The notes beneath the pieces were generated by a model that did not search any database, was not told the DNA's origin, and saw only the letters and a list, made by a program, of their open reading frames with translations. Shown piece by piece: positions 21,083-33,162 of a DNA stretch of 64,000 bases. The stretch lies in contig NC_092335.1 in assembly GCF_046630445.1 (NCBI RefSeq), positions 633,506,001-633,570,000 on the forward strand, read 5' to 3'. A program made the translations under genes and the position numbers. Each line of letters starts with the position of its first letter. The stretch's first letter is position 1. Source of the DNA: Rutidosis leptorrhynchoides (Eukaryota; Streptophyta; Magnoliopsida; Asterales; Asteraceae).

Positions 21083-22339
21083 GAACCACATCCATTCATC
21101 CCATTGACGGACATAACAGAGGCGAATCTACACCCAAATTTAAGATTTGACAGATTTTGGATAGACTATCCAAAATATCAGAGGAACTTGAGCATTCTTC
21201 ATCCTAAAGAGGTTGAAGTGCCCAGGGTGATAGATTGGGATCCATTAGAGATGGTGGGATTGGCCGAACCAATCAGAGAGTTACTTTACCAAAGGTATGG
21301 TAATTCTACCTTTAGCGATTGGGAACGTTTATTCACCATACGTAGGCCTGTATATAAGGAATGGTGTGTTGAATTGCTAAGTACTGTAGAAATAAATGAT
21401 CAGGTATCTAGTATAACTTATCAGAGTTTTATTAGATTTTTGTTAGGCGGTGTGATGCGTCGTATGTCTCTTTTAGAGATGGCTCAGGCTTTGTACATAT
21501 ATACGCCTGAGGAACTAGAATCTTATGATTGTAGGCAGTTAATATTTAATGGTAGGAGGGTTGATGAGAACTTTGATATGAATGGATTATGGAGTAGAAT
21601 GACTAGCCATAATCGATTTCGTGGGGGACATTACTCTTACACCGATATTGATAGAGCTGAGCTTAGAGTTATTCATAGATTTATAGCTAACTCGATTACA
21701 CAACGAGGTAAGAATAAAGATAAGGTAAATGAAAATGATTTATTTTACCTCATGTGTATTAGAGACCCACAGAGCTTTGTGAACATACCTTATTGTGTGG
21801 GTTATTATTTATCGGTGATGGTAAGTGGTATGCGACATCATAGCATAATAGGAGGTGGTATCTTTATTACCTTGATTGCTGAGTACCTCAATGTGGATAG
21901 AACTCACGGGAGAGAATTAGTAGCAGTACCCGAACAACGCGAGAGAATTGATATACGTGTATATGCTGGTGCAAAGTTTTTATTGAAAAGACGAAACGTT
22001 GCACTACCATATGAAGGTAGACATCCACAGGTAGAACGGGATCAAGAACAAGGTAATGTAGGTGGAGGAAACCAAATGACAGACATACAAAGGTTAATGG
22101 CTCAAAACGAATATGAAGCTGCTAGGCTACATGAGTTTCAGGCATGGGATTTCCATCAACGTCAAATCCAAGCCCATTTAGCCTACCAAGGTAGGAACTA
22201 CATACCTACCGAGCCGGCCAACTTTCCTCCATGGGCTGTAGATACAAGACCACCGTTTCCTACATACGATCCATTTCAAGCATATCAGGACACGTACCAC
22301 GAACCATGGAACCCCTACTGGTACCCTCATCAACCATAG
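21083..22339 (+). pseudogene. ATHILA ORF (3' part), C-terminal 418 codons
   Basis: Resembles the ATHILA ORF-1 family of plant Athila elements: RFDRFWIDYPKY near the start, then YKEWCVELLSTVE, ITYQSFIRFLLGG and MSLLEMAQALYIYTPEEL in family order, and a Pro/Tyr-rich tail (WNPYWYPHQP). Function of the family is unknown; in Athila elements it lies downstream of pol and has been called env-like, but I see no signal peptide and no clear membrane anchor here. A downstream in-frame TTG at 21104 is unlikely to be the real start, because the frame is open upstream to the insertion junction. Open to its stop, so the damage appears to be only the solo LTR. Confidence 0.75.
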
Positions 22340-24360
22340 TTTTTCTTATTCTTATTTTTATTTAATTTTTATAATTTGTAAAGTTTATACTCTTTAATAT
22401 TTATTTTGATATTGTAATAGTTTATTAGTTTTCTAACATTTTAGATTTTAGATTTTATAAATTTTTGAATGTGGGGTTATAAAACCAAACTTCAAAAATA
22501 TGCATATATGTTTGTAGTTTATGTCATATACAAAGCAGGGCAAAACAGCGCATTTTCAAAGACTGGCATTAAGTTCAGCAAAAGCTACCAATTTTGACGA
22601 CAAGACGAAAAACAAAAGTGATATAACAAATGAAGGAATGAACAAATGATGTGCACCATTTATCATTCAAACAAAACAATCAACAAAATGTTTGGAAACT
22701 TTGGTACAATTTTAATCATTTTCTACGCTAATCACCCTCATGAATTTAAATTTTTACTAATTTCTTGCAAATGAGGGCATTGCAAGATCTTAAGTGTGGG
22801 GAGGGATTAAATTCTTTCGGTTAAACATATTATTAATACACTTAGTTTAAATTGCCAAATTTTATGAAAATTTGAAAAATTTCCAATTACATGAATTCAA
22901 AATCATGTTTATACATATTTATGAACGATAAAACTAGGTGATAAAACCGAAATTATCGTTGCCTCAAAAAGGACATAAATTGAGAAACAACTTTAAACAC
23001 TAGAATTCATTTAAGAATGGAATAGAAGAGAATAAAAAGGCAAAGAAAAACATAAACAAAAGCTAAGTGTGGGAAAAATTACCAAGTTATTTAAAACATA
23101 TATCACACATTTTTGTACAAGATTATTGCAGGTACTTTTGCTTTGGACTAAACTAATCAGTTTTACCCAGTTTACTGTAATATAAATATATGAGAAAGAT
23201 GGATCTACACGATGAATCAATTCCATCATTAGAGGAAGTAAAGTCTTCCGGAAAAGACACGCGCTTCTTGATTTAGGTCAAGAAGTTGTCGTCCAGACCA
23301 GCTGTAGGTTGACGAAAAATCTAGAAAAGTCATCTCTAAAATCAGCAGCAAATCCACGGACCTCAGCATCAAACAGGGTCGCCAAGTGGTCAGACTTATC
23401 CTAACCATGAGAGGATCTGTCTCGTAAAATGGGGAGGGCGCCGTGCAAATTAGCTGGATAAGACTAATGAATTAGACCCCCAGAAAGGATAATCTTCTTA
23501 AAGATTAAAAATCAGCTTTTAAGCCTGATATTACTCAATCCTTGAGATTGACCTTAAAGATTGAGAATTCAAACTCATGGAATTCAATGATATCTAAACT
23601 CGAGCTTGAACGAGAAAATATTTTGATCAAAACTAAAACCGATTTGTTTTCTGAAAAAAACCCATTTTTAATGCGTTCATTACCATTGAACGTAAAATCC
23701 TAAGATTTCATCAGAATTCATTAGGTCACCTGAACCAAATCGGGTGTCAACCGTAAGAACGGTGGTTGCATAGCATGGTCAAAGACAGGACCTTGTGCCA
23801 GACCGAAAAACTATAGGGTGATCTTTACTATTGCTCCTACCAAGGATAGTAATTGCATCCGACACGTTGTGGACCATAATCATACGCATGTCATTAGACA
23901 TCGCCTTAACAGTTGCTTGTTCATCGCTTTCCTTTACAACCGGACGGTCTTTTACCGAAAGGTAATATACGGGACAAGTAGACTGGATGTGTGCTTTCCT
24001 AATACAAGGTTAGCAAGTGGGTGACACAAAACCGCAAGTTTTGAGCTAAAAAAATTTTAAAAATCTGAAACCCACAAAAATAATTTTGCAAACACCGGTG
24101 AAGGGTTATTCCGAAAAACCTGTCTAGGGTAAAACCTAGCTTGAATTTTCAAAAGATCAAATATTTTCATAAAGATCCTATTTCCTAAAGGATCTAAATT
24201 TTTATAGTCATGTGGGACTGTAAACCACAACGTTACTATCATTGTTTATACCGCCGTATCAAAATCACTGATGTATAAAGTGTGAAGAATAAAGAAGTGA
24301 TTAGTGTGATTCAAGTTCTATATTGCTTGAGGACAAGCAACGCTCAAGTGTGGGAATATT
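22340..24360 (+). other. 3' untranslated region and PPT of A
   Basis: No gene. It matches the same region of G (inverted, about 29165-30800) over about 1.6 kb and A0 over its last 220 bp. PPT-like AAGTGTGGG motifs occur at about 22792 and 23065, and the terminal one (AAGTGTGGGAATATT) at 24346-24360 abuts the LTR. Confidence 0.75.
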
Positions 24361-26116
24361 TGATAATGCTACAAACGAACATATATTTCATAGCATTATC
24401 CCTCCAGAAAGGCAAGCTTTTAGTTGCAATTGTTCTATTTACAAGTGATATTCGTTTAAATAATAAAAGGTGAAGACAAAAGGCATAATTGACGATTTGA
24501 AGACGCAAATGACCAAAAAGCTCAAATGTACAAGATACAATCCAAGTGGTTCAATTTATTGATGATTAACGTCTAAAAATGACAAAAGTACAAGTCGTGA
24601 AACGCAAAGTACAAGATATCTCAGCGTACAAAAAGACGTTCGAAAATCCGGAAACGACACATGAACCAACTATAACGTACGACTCAACGGAGCTGAAAGT
24701 ACAAGTCAACTATGCATGAGAATATAATATAATATTTAAATAATTACTTAAATATTATATTATATATATTATGTCGACAAACTAGGATCCAAATTAACAA
24801 CCAGCTGGCAATGGGACCTCCGCGATCGCGAAGCCCCAAGGCACAAAACCATCGTGATCGCGGAGCAGCCAGGATTCAGAAATGCCTATAAAAGCAGCTG
24901 AGTTCTGCTTAATCCAAACACACCAGATTGATTAAATTCAATCTTCTTCTTTCTCTATCTCTAATTTATATTCATGTTATAATTTTAATTTAAGTTAATT
25001 TCAATAATAAGGTTATTGTTACAAATGTTTTAAGGTTTTGTAAGTCAAAACTCTGTCCGTGTAACACTACGCGATTAATACTCATTGTAAGTTATGTTAA
25101 ACCTTTTTACTTTAATGTCTCGTAACTAAGTTATTATTATGCTTATTTGAGCCGAAGTAATCGTGATGTTAGACTAAATATTAAAGACCGGGTTATTGAA
25201 CTTTGGACCATAATTAATGTTTGGATAAAGACCGACACTTGTGGACATTGGACTATGGACTATTAATAGATGGGGGGTATTGTCTAATCGAGTGACAACT
25301 CATTGGAGTCTGTCGAACCTATCTTCAAATTAGTTAGCCTAATAATTAAATAATGATTATGGTTGTCCTATTTAGTGACGTTCATACGGAGTCTATTATA
25401 ATCATTTAATTAATTATTCGGGTTGGGCAATTGAGTATTCAAACTGATCAAGTGGGTAAATTAATGTTCATATCTAATTAAAACAGGGGTGGATTACATA
25501 CAGTGATAACTGGTGTAATTGTTGACAGAAGTGATAACTGCGTCACAGTTTAAATCCTTAATTAGTTGGACTATTTGACTTCGGGTATAAGGGTAATTTG
25601 ACGAGGACACTCGCACTTTATATTTATAACCGATGGACTATTATGGGCAAAAGCCAGATAGCCGTATCAAATAAACCAGGCCAAATAACAATTAACCCGG
25701 GGTAATAATATATAATTAAAATGTCAAACATCATGATTACGGAAGTTTAAATAAGCATAATACTTTTATTTCATATTTTATCGCTATTTTTATTTACTCG
25801 CAATTTATCTTTATCGCTAAAACTAAAATTTGACAAACCGGTCGTTAAACGGTAAAAACCCCCCTTTTATAATAATAATAATTACATATATATATTTATA
25901 GTTTTATAAAATATAGGACGCTTTAAAATAGGTATCCCTGTGGAACGAACCGGACTTACTAAAAACTACACCACTCTACGATTAGGTACACTGCCTATAA
26001 GTGTGTAGCAAGGTTTAGGTATATCCATTCTATAAATAATTAAATAACTTGTGTATATTGTAGCGTAATTAATAGCATTTCTATATATATTTTTCTACCC
26101 CTCTAAACACACATCA
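24361..26116 (+). repeat. 3' LTR of A
   Basis: Partner of 10160-11907. It differs by scattered single bases and by a replaced patch at about 25349-25387. Confidence 0.92.
24818..24894 (+). promoter_or_regulatory. LTR core promoter with paired palindromes (A, 3' LTR)
   Basis: Same arrangement as 10618-10694. The first palindrome has one arm mutated (CTCCGCGATCGCGAAG, 24818-24833). GATC centres are still 32 bp apart (24825.5 and 24857.5), and TATAAAAG is at 24887-24894. Confidence 0.65.
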
Positions 26117-26930
26117 GATACTATCCTGGTCAATGTGCTGAGTCGGCTCTGCGAAGTATCTAAAGATCTCATCATCATCCTCTAGTGTCGGCAAGTACTC
26201 GAGAGGTTGCCCTATATACAACTCAGGGCCTAGTAGTGAATCCAGACATAAGTCTGACGGCAACTCCAGGTGGGATAAGCTCGGGAAAGGCTCCTCGTCA
26301 GGTATGCTCCTAGTGATCTCAAATGCCTGGGCCGTTGGCGGCTCAACTGAAATGGGAATAGTGACTAGGTGACAACCCTCAGGTAACTCAGTGACTGGAA
26401 CTGGCTCGGTGACTGGAGCAGGCGGCGTGATAGGAATAGGAGTAGCATGTGCAGGCATGGCAGCTGAGTGAACTGAGGCCGGTGTGGAACGCCTGGGCGT
26501 AGCTTGTCGTGTCGGATGAACACGGCGCGCTAGCCTAAATGAAGACGGGCTCAGAGTACTGCACGGCATCCCCTCGCACTGGAGGTATGCTCTCAGAGCT
26601 CTGTAGAGTCTCTGCTGATCTCTGAGTAGTGCCCATGCAACATCAGGGTCACTTAAGGTGGCTCCGTAATGTATCACTGTCTGTGGCTCATGCGTCTGTG
26701 GCAACTGTGTGTGCTCGGCTGGTCTCCTGGCTAAACGTCTAGATCTTCGAACAGGAGGAGCTGGCGGTACTGTGCCGATATCCTCCTCAACACTCTCCAA
26801 ATATCAATCGCCTTGGGCCTAGTTGCCCTGTTGATGGCCTGTTCTGATCAGCACTGCTTCCGGATGAGTAAACTTTAGGAGTCCTCCTCCTGCGAACTGG
26901 TATGTAAGCTGAAGCTCCTGAACTTGGCAT
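26114..26930 (-). pseudogene. ORF downstream of pol in element F, frameshifted
   Basis: From an ATG at 26930-26928 the frame reads MPSSGASAYIPVRRRRTPKV and closes near 26805. A second frame opens at about 26800 (ESVEEDIGTVPPAPPVRRSR) and continues about 228 codons to the edge of A. One lost or gained base near 26800 would explain this. The product is rich in Arg near the start and Pro in the middle, with an acidic C-terminus; I see no known domain. By position it corresponds to the ORF that follows pol in Athila elements. The stop used now (26114-26116) comes from the A LTR; without A the frame would end one codon later. Confidence 0.5.
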
Positions 26931-27129
26931 TTTGCCTGAACACATTCAACAAACTTGTAAGTACTAAGCGCAAGTATGGCGCTTAGTTGTTAGTACACAG
27001 AGATAATATCTTAAGACTGAAAATAATTAAAATAAAAGTAAATAAAAGTAAAAAGGATAAGCAAGGGGTGCCTCCCAAGAGCGCTTTGTTTATCAAGTCG
27101 TTAGAGCTCGACTTTTCCATGTCAGATCT
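26931..27129 (-). other. Spacer between F pol and the downstream ORF
   Basis: Non-coding, about 200 bp. It contains, on the minus strand, TTGGGAGGCACCCCTTGC, a type of sequence commonly seen after pol in Athila elements. Confidence 0.45.
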
Positions 27130-27280
27130 TCAGAATGGATCAAAGGAGAAGAGGTGCTCCTCCTTATCATGGTCTTCTAGATAAGCTTTCAACCGGTGAC
27201 CGTTGACTTTGAAGTTACCAGTAGGTCCTTCCAATTCCACGGCTCCATGTGGAAAAGCATGTACAACTTTGTATGGGCCA
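27130..27280 (-). pseudogene. C-terminal end of F pol (integrase tail)
   Basis: Reads [20 protein letters not shown] and on to a stop at 27130-27132, a usual Athila integrase C-terminus. It joins in frame to 35041 and above after removal of G and one ggcca copy (27276-27280 and 35036-35040). Confidence 0.75.
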
Positions 27281-29164
27281 TGATGTGGTAGCGGGGCGTG
27301 TAGGAAATAGTATTATTTTTATCGCGAATACGGTGCTAATTACACAAGTTTTAATTATTTATTTACAAATGGGATATACCTAAACCTTGCTACAACACTA
27401 TAGGCAGTGTACCTAATCGTAGAGTAGTATAGTTTTTAGTAAGTCCAGTTCGTTCCACAGGGATACGGCTTATTTTACACTATATTTTAAACAACTATAT
27501 TTGTACAAAATATATATAATTATATATAATATTTAAAATTTACACAAATATATATCTATATATTTATTAGTGTTATTATTATTATAAAAGGGAGATTTTA
27601 CCGTTTAATGACCGGTTTGTCGATTTTATATTTTAATTCAAGCGTAAAGTAAATGACAATATTTAAAATGCGTAAAATAAATAACAATAAATAAAATGAC
27701 AATAAATAAAATTACGAGGAAATATAAAATAAAATATATTATGCTTATTTAAACTTCCGTAATCATGATGTTTGACGTTTTGATTTTTATTTATTACCCT
27801 GGGTTAATTATTCTTTGGCCTGGATTATTTGATACCCATTTGGTTTTATGTCCATAATAGTTCATCGGTTATAATTATAATAGGTGCTCGTCATCAAATT
27901 AACCTTATACCCGAAGTCAAATATTCCAACTAATTAGGGATTCGAACTGTAACAAGGTATTAATACTTGTTAATAACTACACCAGGTTATCGACTGTATG
28001 TAGTCCAAGGTATTAATACTTTATTATCAATTACACCAATTACCCTTGAATGTAATCCACCCCTGTTTTAATTAGTCCATAGTCTATTAATCCATTCCCC
28101 CGTTCCCGGTCAAATGAACGATTATCAGTATCTATAAATATCCCGCCTACCGTACCCGATCAGGCGTATGTGGTTATTTATAGAGACGTCAAATTGTAAA
28201 TCTTTATATTAACTAAATATAATTTAGTTAATATAAAGTCCATTAATAGCCCATAGTCTCATGGCCACAAGTGTCGGTCTTTTATTCAAACCTTAATTAT
28301 GGTCCAAAGCCCAATAACCCCGTCTTAATATTTTTAGTCCAACATCACGATTACTTCGGCTCAAATAAGCATAATAACAACTTAGTTATAATACATTAAT
28401 TTAAAAAGGAGAGTTTTAACTTACAATGATTATTAATCGCGAAGTGGTACACGGACAGAATTTCGACTTTAAAACCCGTAAAATAATTGTTACATTAACT
28501 TAAACTAACTAATATAAAACTAAACTAATTATTATTATTATATATATATATATTATATATATTATATATAGAGTGAGAGATTGAAATGGGGTGCCATGGA
28601 TTCGGCAGAAAGCTTGGCCTTTTATAGGGAATTTCTGATTTTGGCTGCTCCGCGAGTGCGGAGTTTTGTAGGCAATTTGCTCCGCGAGTGCGGAGTTCCC
28701 TGGGCCAGCTCACCAACTTTTGGATTTTTACTTGTCGACATATTATAAATATATATATAATATATAAATAATTTATATAATTATTTAAATATTATATTAT
28801 ATTTATGTGCATAGTTGACTCATAATTTTGGCTCCGTTGTTTCATACGTTTACGCCCGGTTTATGTCCCGGTTCCGGATTTTCGAACGTCCGTTCGTACG
28901 CGTAGATATCTTGTACTTTGCGTTTCGCGACTTGTACTCTTGTAATTTTTAGACGTTTCTCATCAATAAATTGAACCACTTGAATTGTAACTTGTACATT
29001 TGAGCTTTTTGGACGTTTGCGTCTTCAAATCTTCGTTTGCGTCTTCAGTCTTCGCACTTATTTATTTATACGAATATCACTTGGAAATAGAACAATTGCA
29101 ACTGAAATCTTGTTTTCCTGGAATGATAATGCTATTAAATATATGTTCCATTTTAGCATTATCA
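27281..29164 (-). repeat. 3' LTR of G
   Basis: On the + strand it reads TGATGTGG...GCATTATCA. Almost identical to 33163-35035; differences include a short AT-repeat length change near 28535-28565. Confidence 0.92.
28620..28695 (-). promoter_or_regulatory. LTR core promoter with paired palindromes (G, 3' LTR)
   Basis: Two copies of CTCCGCGAGTGCGGAG at 28648-28663 and 28680-28695, centres 32 bp apart. CTATAAAAG lies on the minus strand at 28620-28628, about 20 bp downstream in the direction of transcription. Both members of the pair carry the same variant core (GAGT). Confidence 0.7.
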
Positions 29165-31025
29165 AATATCCCCACACTTGAGCGTTGCTTGTCCTCAAGC
29201 AATATAGAACTTGAAATTAAAATCACACTTCACACGAATCACTTCTTTATTCTTCACACTTTATACATCAGTGATTTTGATACAGCGGTATAAACAATGA
29301 TAGTAACATTGTGGTTTACAGTCCCACATGACTATAAAAATTTAGATCCTTTAAGGAAATTGGATCTTTATGAAAATATTTGATCTTTTGAAAATTCATT
29401 CTAGATTTTACCCTAGACAAGTTTTCTGGAATAACCTTTCACCGGTGTTTGCAAAATATTTTTGTGGGTTGTATGTTTTTCAGATTTTAAAATTTTAGCT
29501 CAAAACTTGCGGTTTTGTGTCACCCACTTGCTAACATTGTATTAGGAAAGCACACGTCCAGTTTACTTGTCCCGTATATTACCTTTCGGCAAACTACCGT
29601 CCGGTTGTAAAGGAAAGCGATGAACAAGCAACTGTTAAGGCTATGTTATATAAACATACATAAAATCATGGTCAATATCGTGTCGGATGCAGTTACTATC
29701 CTTTGTAGGAGAAATAGTAAAGATCATCCTAAAATTTTTCGGTCTGGCACAAGGTCCTGTCCCCGACCATGCTATGCAACCACCGTTCTTACGGTTGACA
29801 CCCGATTTGGTTCAGGTGACCTAATGAATTCAGATGAATTCTTAGGAATTTACGTTCAATGGTAATGAACGCATTAAAAATAGGTTTTCAGAAAACAAAT
29901 CGGTTTTAATTTGATCAAAATATTTTCTCGTTCAAGCTCGAGTTTAGATATCATTGAATTCCATGAGTTTAAATTCTCAATCTTTAAGGTCAATCTCAAG
30001 GATTGAGTAATATCAGGCTTAAATGCTGATTTTTAATTCTTTAAGGAGATTATCCTTTCTGGGGATCTGATTCATTAGTATTATAAACTAATTTGCATGG
30101 TGCCCCCCATTGTACGAGACAGATCCTCTCATGGTTAGGATAAGTCTGACCACTTGGCGACCCTGTTTGATGCTGAGGTCCGTGGATTTCCAGCTGATTT
30201 TCGAGAAAACTTTTCAAGGTTTTTCGTAGACTCTACAACTGGTCTGGATGACAACTTCCTGACCTAAATCAAGAAGCGCATTTCTTTTTCTGAAGACTTT
30301 ACTTCATTTTAATGATGGAATTGATTCATCGTGCAGATCCATCTTTCTTTTATATATTTTACAGTAAACCGGGTAAAACTGATTAGTTTAGTCCAAAACA
30401 AAAGTACCTGCAATAATCTTTGTACAGAAATGTGTGATATATGTTTTAAATAACTTGGTAATTCTTCCCACACTTAGCTTTTATTTATGTTTTTCTTTGC
30501 CTTTTTATTCTCCTCTATTTCATTTTAAATGAATTCATGCGTTTAAGGTTGTTTCTCAATTTATATCCTTACCAAGGTAACAATAATTTCGGTGTTAACA
30601 CCTAGTTTTATCGTTCATAAATATGTATAAACAAGATTTTGAATTCATTTAGTTGAAAATTTTTCAAATTTTCATAAAATTTAGAAAATAAACCAAGTAT
30701 AAACCCGAGAGAATTTATAACCCTTCCCCACACTTGAGATCATGCAATGCCCTCATTTGCATGAAATCAGACTATAATTATAAATTCATGAGGGTGATTA
30801 GTGTAGAAAAGGGATTAAAAATACCCAGTTTGTAGTTACTAAGCTCGTCGAATGATAGATGGCGCGCCTCATCGTTCATCCCTTCTGTTGTTTTATCACA
30901 CATGTTTTTCTTCAAAAATGGTTGCTTTTTTGAACTGTTTGTTAATCTTTGAAAATGCGTCTTTTACCCTTTTACATGCATTTTTAGTAACGGGTTATGC
31001 ACTAACCCGAACCCCGAATTTAATG
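29165..31025 (-). other. 3' untranslated region and PPT of G
   Basis: No gene. Minus-strand PPT-like motifs (AAGTGTGGG) lie at about 31045 (just after the ORF), 30727, 30468 and, at the LTR edge, 29170. Similar to A's 3' region through most of its length. Confidence 0.7.
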
Positions 31026-32171
31026 TTAAGTGGGGTTAGACTTCCCCACACTTAGCTGACGACATGTGAAATTGGTAGAATATGTTCCACGAATTAAAAT
31101 AGTGAGCCAGTTATTTACATCTCGGGTGGTGTATAATATATCATTGGGTTTAAAGTTTAGACCCACCCGATCGTCACTACTTAATTCTTTTTTAAGTGTA
31201 GCTTTTAGTAAATGGATACGTCTCTGTTCTGGTTCTTGGTCAAATGAATCGTTATACACTGACGTACATATTTCTTTAAGGTGGACAATTCCTAACATTT
31301 CCTTTTGTTCATTCTCAGGATCAAAATTTTCACCTCTATTACCCAATTGGGTTAAATCTGAGGTGTCAATATCTATTACAGCTCGTAGTTCATCTTCGGT
31401 AGATGACTCGTTTATTGAGAATATTGGGTTGGAAGGTTGTGGAATGGTGAATTTCGGGATTGAAGTAAATTCTTCTTCTTTAACGGTCCTTATCGGTCCC
31501 ACCACTTTGGTCTCGGGGGTAATATTTTTAACGTTATCGTTTTCCCAAGAGTACCAATTTGTCACCCGTACTTCTTCTTCATCCATAGATGGATCGATGA
31601 TTTTGTCGGTAGAGGCTAATGTGTCGGTATGTTGTGAAATTGGTAAGACTGAATAAAAAGTATCATCGGGATATTTGGTGATTTCGGAGCTCTCGAATTT
31701 ATCAAAATTCGATGATATGAGATTTTCTTGTACAATACTCCTCAGATCAATAGGTGTGTAGTCTGATAGAGTTTCAGCCTGCCTATTTTCAAACTCTCTT
31801 GACTGTTCATTTAGAGCGTCAAGTTCTTCGAGTTTGATTTTCATATAATCAATTAAATTTTCAGACACATAATTTTCATCGTCTTCTGGTTGTTGAGTTT
31901 GGATATATTCTTGGGAATAATCCCAATTTGAATTGTATTCCTCATAATTATTCCATGTGGGTTCTATGGGTGCGTAATTTTCCATAGGAACGTAATAATA
32001 ACATTCCCATGTTGAATGATAATCTCCACATATTTCACAACCAGTTATTGTTTCATCATTCGTGATCCAAGATTGACCGAACGAATTTTCATCAACACCC
32101 GTTTGAGAGTATTGATTTAATTGATTTTGGATGTCAGAAAGAGTTTCCAAAATTTTATCAAGATTTGCCAT
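31026..32171 (-). CDS. Gag-position ORF of G (381 aa)
   Basis: Sole ORF of G, fully open. I start it at the ATG 32171-32169 (MANLDKILETLSDIQNQL), since the frame upstream has no ATG. A short amphipathic N-terminus is followed by one zinc-knuckle-like motif, CEICGDYHSTWEC (residues 45-57), with the same C-x2-C-x3-H-x4-C spacing as A's Gag knuckle. A long acidic, Glu/Asp/Thr-rich middle and a basic C-terminus follow. It lacks the globular Gag domain and the protease motif of A. It could help package RNA into particles made by another element; that is inference. Confidence 0.65.
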   Translation of the reverse strand: MANLDKILETLSDIQNQLNQYSQTGVDENSFGQSWITNDETITGCEICGDYHSTWECYYYVPMENYAPIEPTWNNYEEYNSNWDYSQEYIQTQQPEDDENYVSENLIDYMKIKLEELDALNEQSREFENRQAETLSDYTPIDLRSIVQENLISSNFDKFESSEITKYPDDTFYSVLPISQHTDTLASTDKIIDPSMDEEEVRVTNWYSWENDNVKNITPETKVVGPIRTVKEEEFTSIPKFTIPQPSNPIFSINESSTEDELRAVIDIDTSDLTQLGNRGENFDPENEQKEMLGIVHLKEICTSVYNDSFDQEPEQRRIHLLKATLKKELSSDDRVGLNFKPNDILYTTRDVNNWLTILIRGTYSTNFTCRQLSVGKSNPT

Positions 32172-33138
32172 TATACACTTATTATAAGTTATCAAATTAA
32201 TAGACTTTTCTGATTTTGCCCACGTTTCGAATAGCCAAAAGATGCAGCAGGGAGCCAGGATCCTTTAAATCGGAAAATCCACAACTCAGCCACTAACAAA
32301 TCCAACTATTACTACGAATCAGAAAATTGGGGTCTATTGATTCAATTGCTTGAAAATCAAAAGTTTTAAAAATTATACGTCCTAAAAACTAGCGCGTAGA
32401 AAATGAAAAAGAAAAAGAGCGTCGAAAAACGTCGAAAAATAAAAATAAGAAAGAAAAGTGTCGAAACTTAAAAGTCTAAAAATTAAATCTAAAAAGTTGC
32501 GCTTAAAGGTATTAAAACTTAAATGCAAGTCTAATCAGAAAACAGCAATTACATAAAAGGCACTAAAATATATAAACGGCGTCACAAAATTCTAAAGATC
32601 CTAAATCTTAATTTAAAGAAAAGCACTTAAGGGATTTTACGGCAAAGCCTAAAAATCTAGAAGTATAAAACTAATTACGAACGATAAATATACAAATGTT
32701 TAAAATATACAATTTATAAAAAGAAAAAAAAAATGATAAAATTACTTATTTTTAAAAAAATATTATTTTTATATTATTATTTTATAAAAGTACTAATTTT
32801 ATAATTAATAATAATATTTAAACTTAATATTACAAAATAAATATTAAAACTAGAAATATATATGTTATTTAATTAAACCCAAAATAATAAATAATAAATA
32901 AAAATTTAACCCTAAATTCGTAATAAATGCAAAGGCTTGACCTGTCAGACCTGGTCCCGCGATCGCGTGGATTTATAGGTGTTCCTCTCCGCGACCGCGG
33001 AGTTATGTAGACTCAGATTTTAATTGCAGGTTCAAACGTGTTTTTTTTTTTTTTTTTTAACTTTTATATTGTTTTTCTAAAAATTATATATAAATATATT
33101 TATAAAAATATAAATTAAAAATATAGCGTTTCGCCGAG
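32172..33138 (-). other. 5' leader of G with palindrome pair
   Basis: Non-coding. On the + strand CCGCGATCGCG at 32957-32967 and CTCCGCGACCGCGGAG at 32987-33002 have centres 32 bp apart, about 140 nt downstream of the PBS. This is the same place as in A's leader. A run of about 19 T lies at 33040-33058. Confidence 0.6.
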
Positions 33139-33156
33139 TCCCCGGCAGCGGCGCCA
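33139..33156 (-). other. Primer-binding site of G (tRNA-Asp type)
   Basis: Minus strand TGGCGCCGCTGCCGGGGA, one mismatch to the complement of the plant tRNA-Asp 3' end. Confidence 0.85.
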
Positions 33157-33162
33157 AAAACT

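Larger units (their letters stand above)
10160..26116 (+). mobile_element. Athila-type LTR retrotransposon A (pol-less)
   Basis: Complete insertion with 1.75-kb LTRs (TGATAATGCT...CACACATCA) and a gatac target duplication at 10155-10159 and 26117-26121. Order: 5' LTR, tRNA-Asp-like PBS, leader, gag-protease (889 aa), about 1.9 kb non-coding, ATHILA ORF (split by a solo LTR), about 2 kb 3' untranslated region, PPT, 3' LTR. Reverse transcriptase, RNase H and integrase are absent, not just decayed: only about 1.9 kb separates protease from the ATHILA ORF. A is therefore a non-autonomous Athila derivative. It landed at the end of a minus-strand ORF of F. Confidence 0.9.

Noticed and set aside
29000..29293. 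97-codon + strand ORF, repeated in part at 34871-35056
   Set aside because: It runs through the LTR and PPT of the minus-strand element G; duplicated only because the LTRs are.
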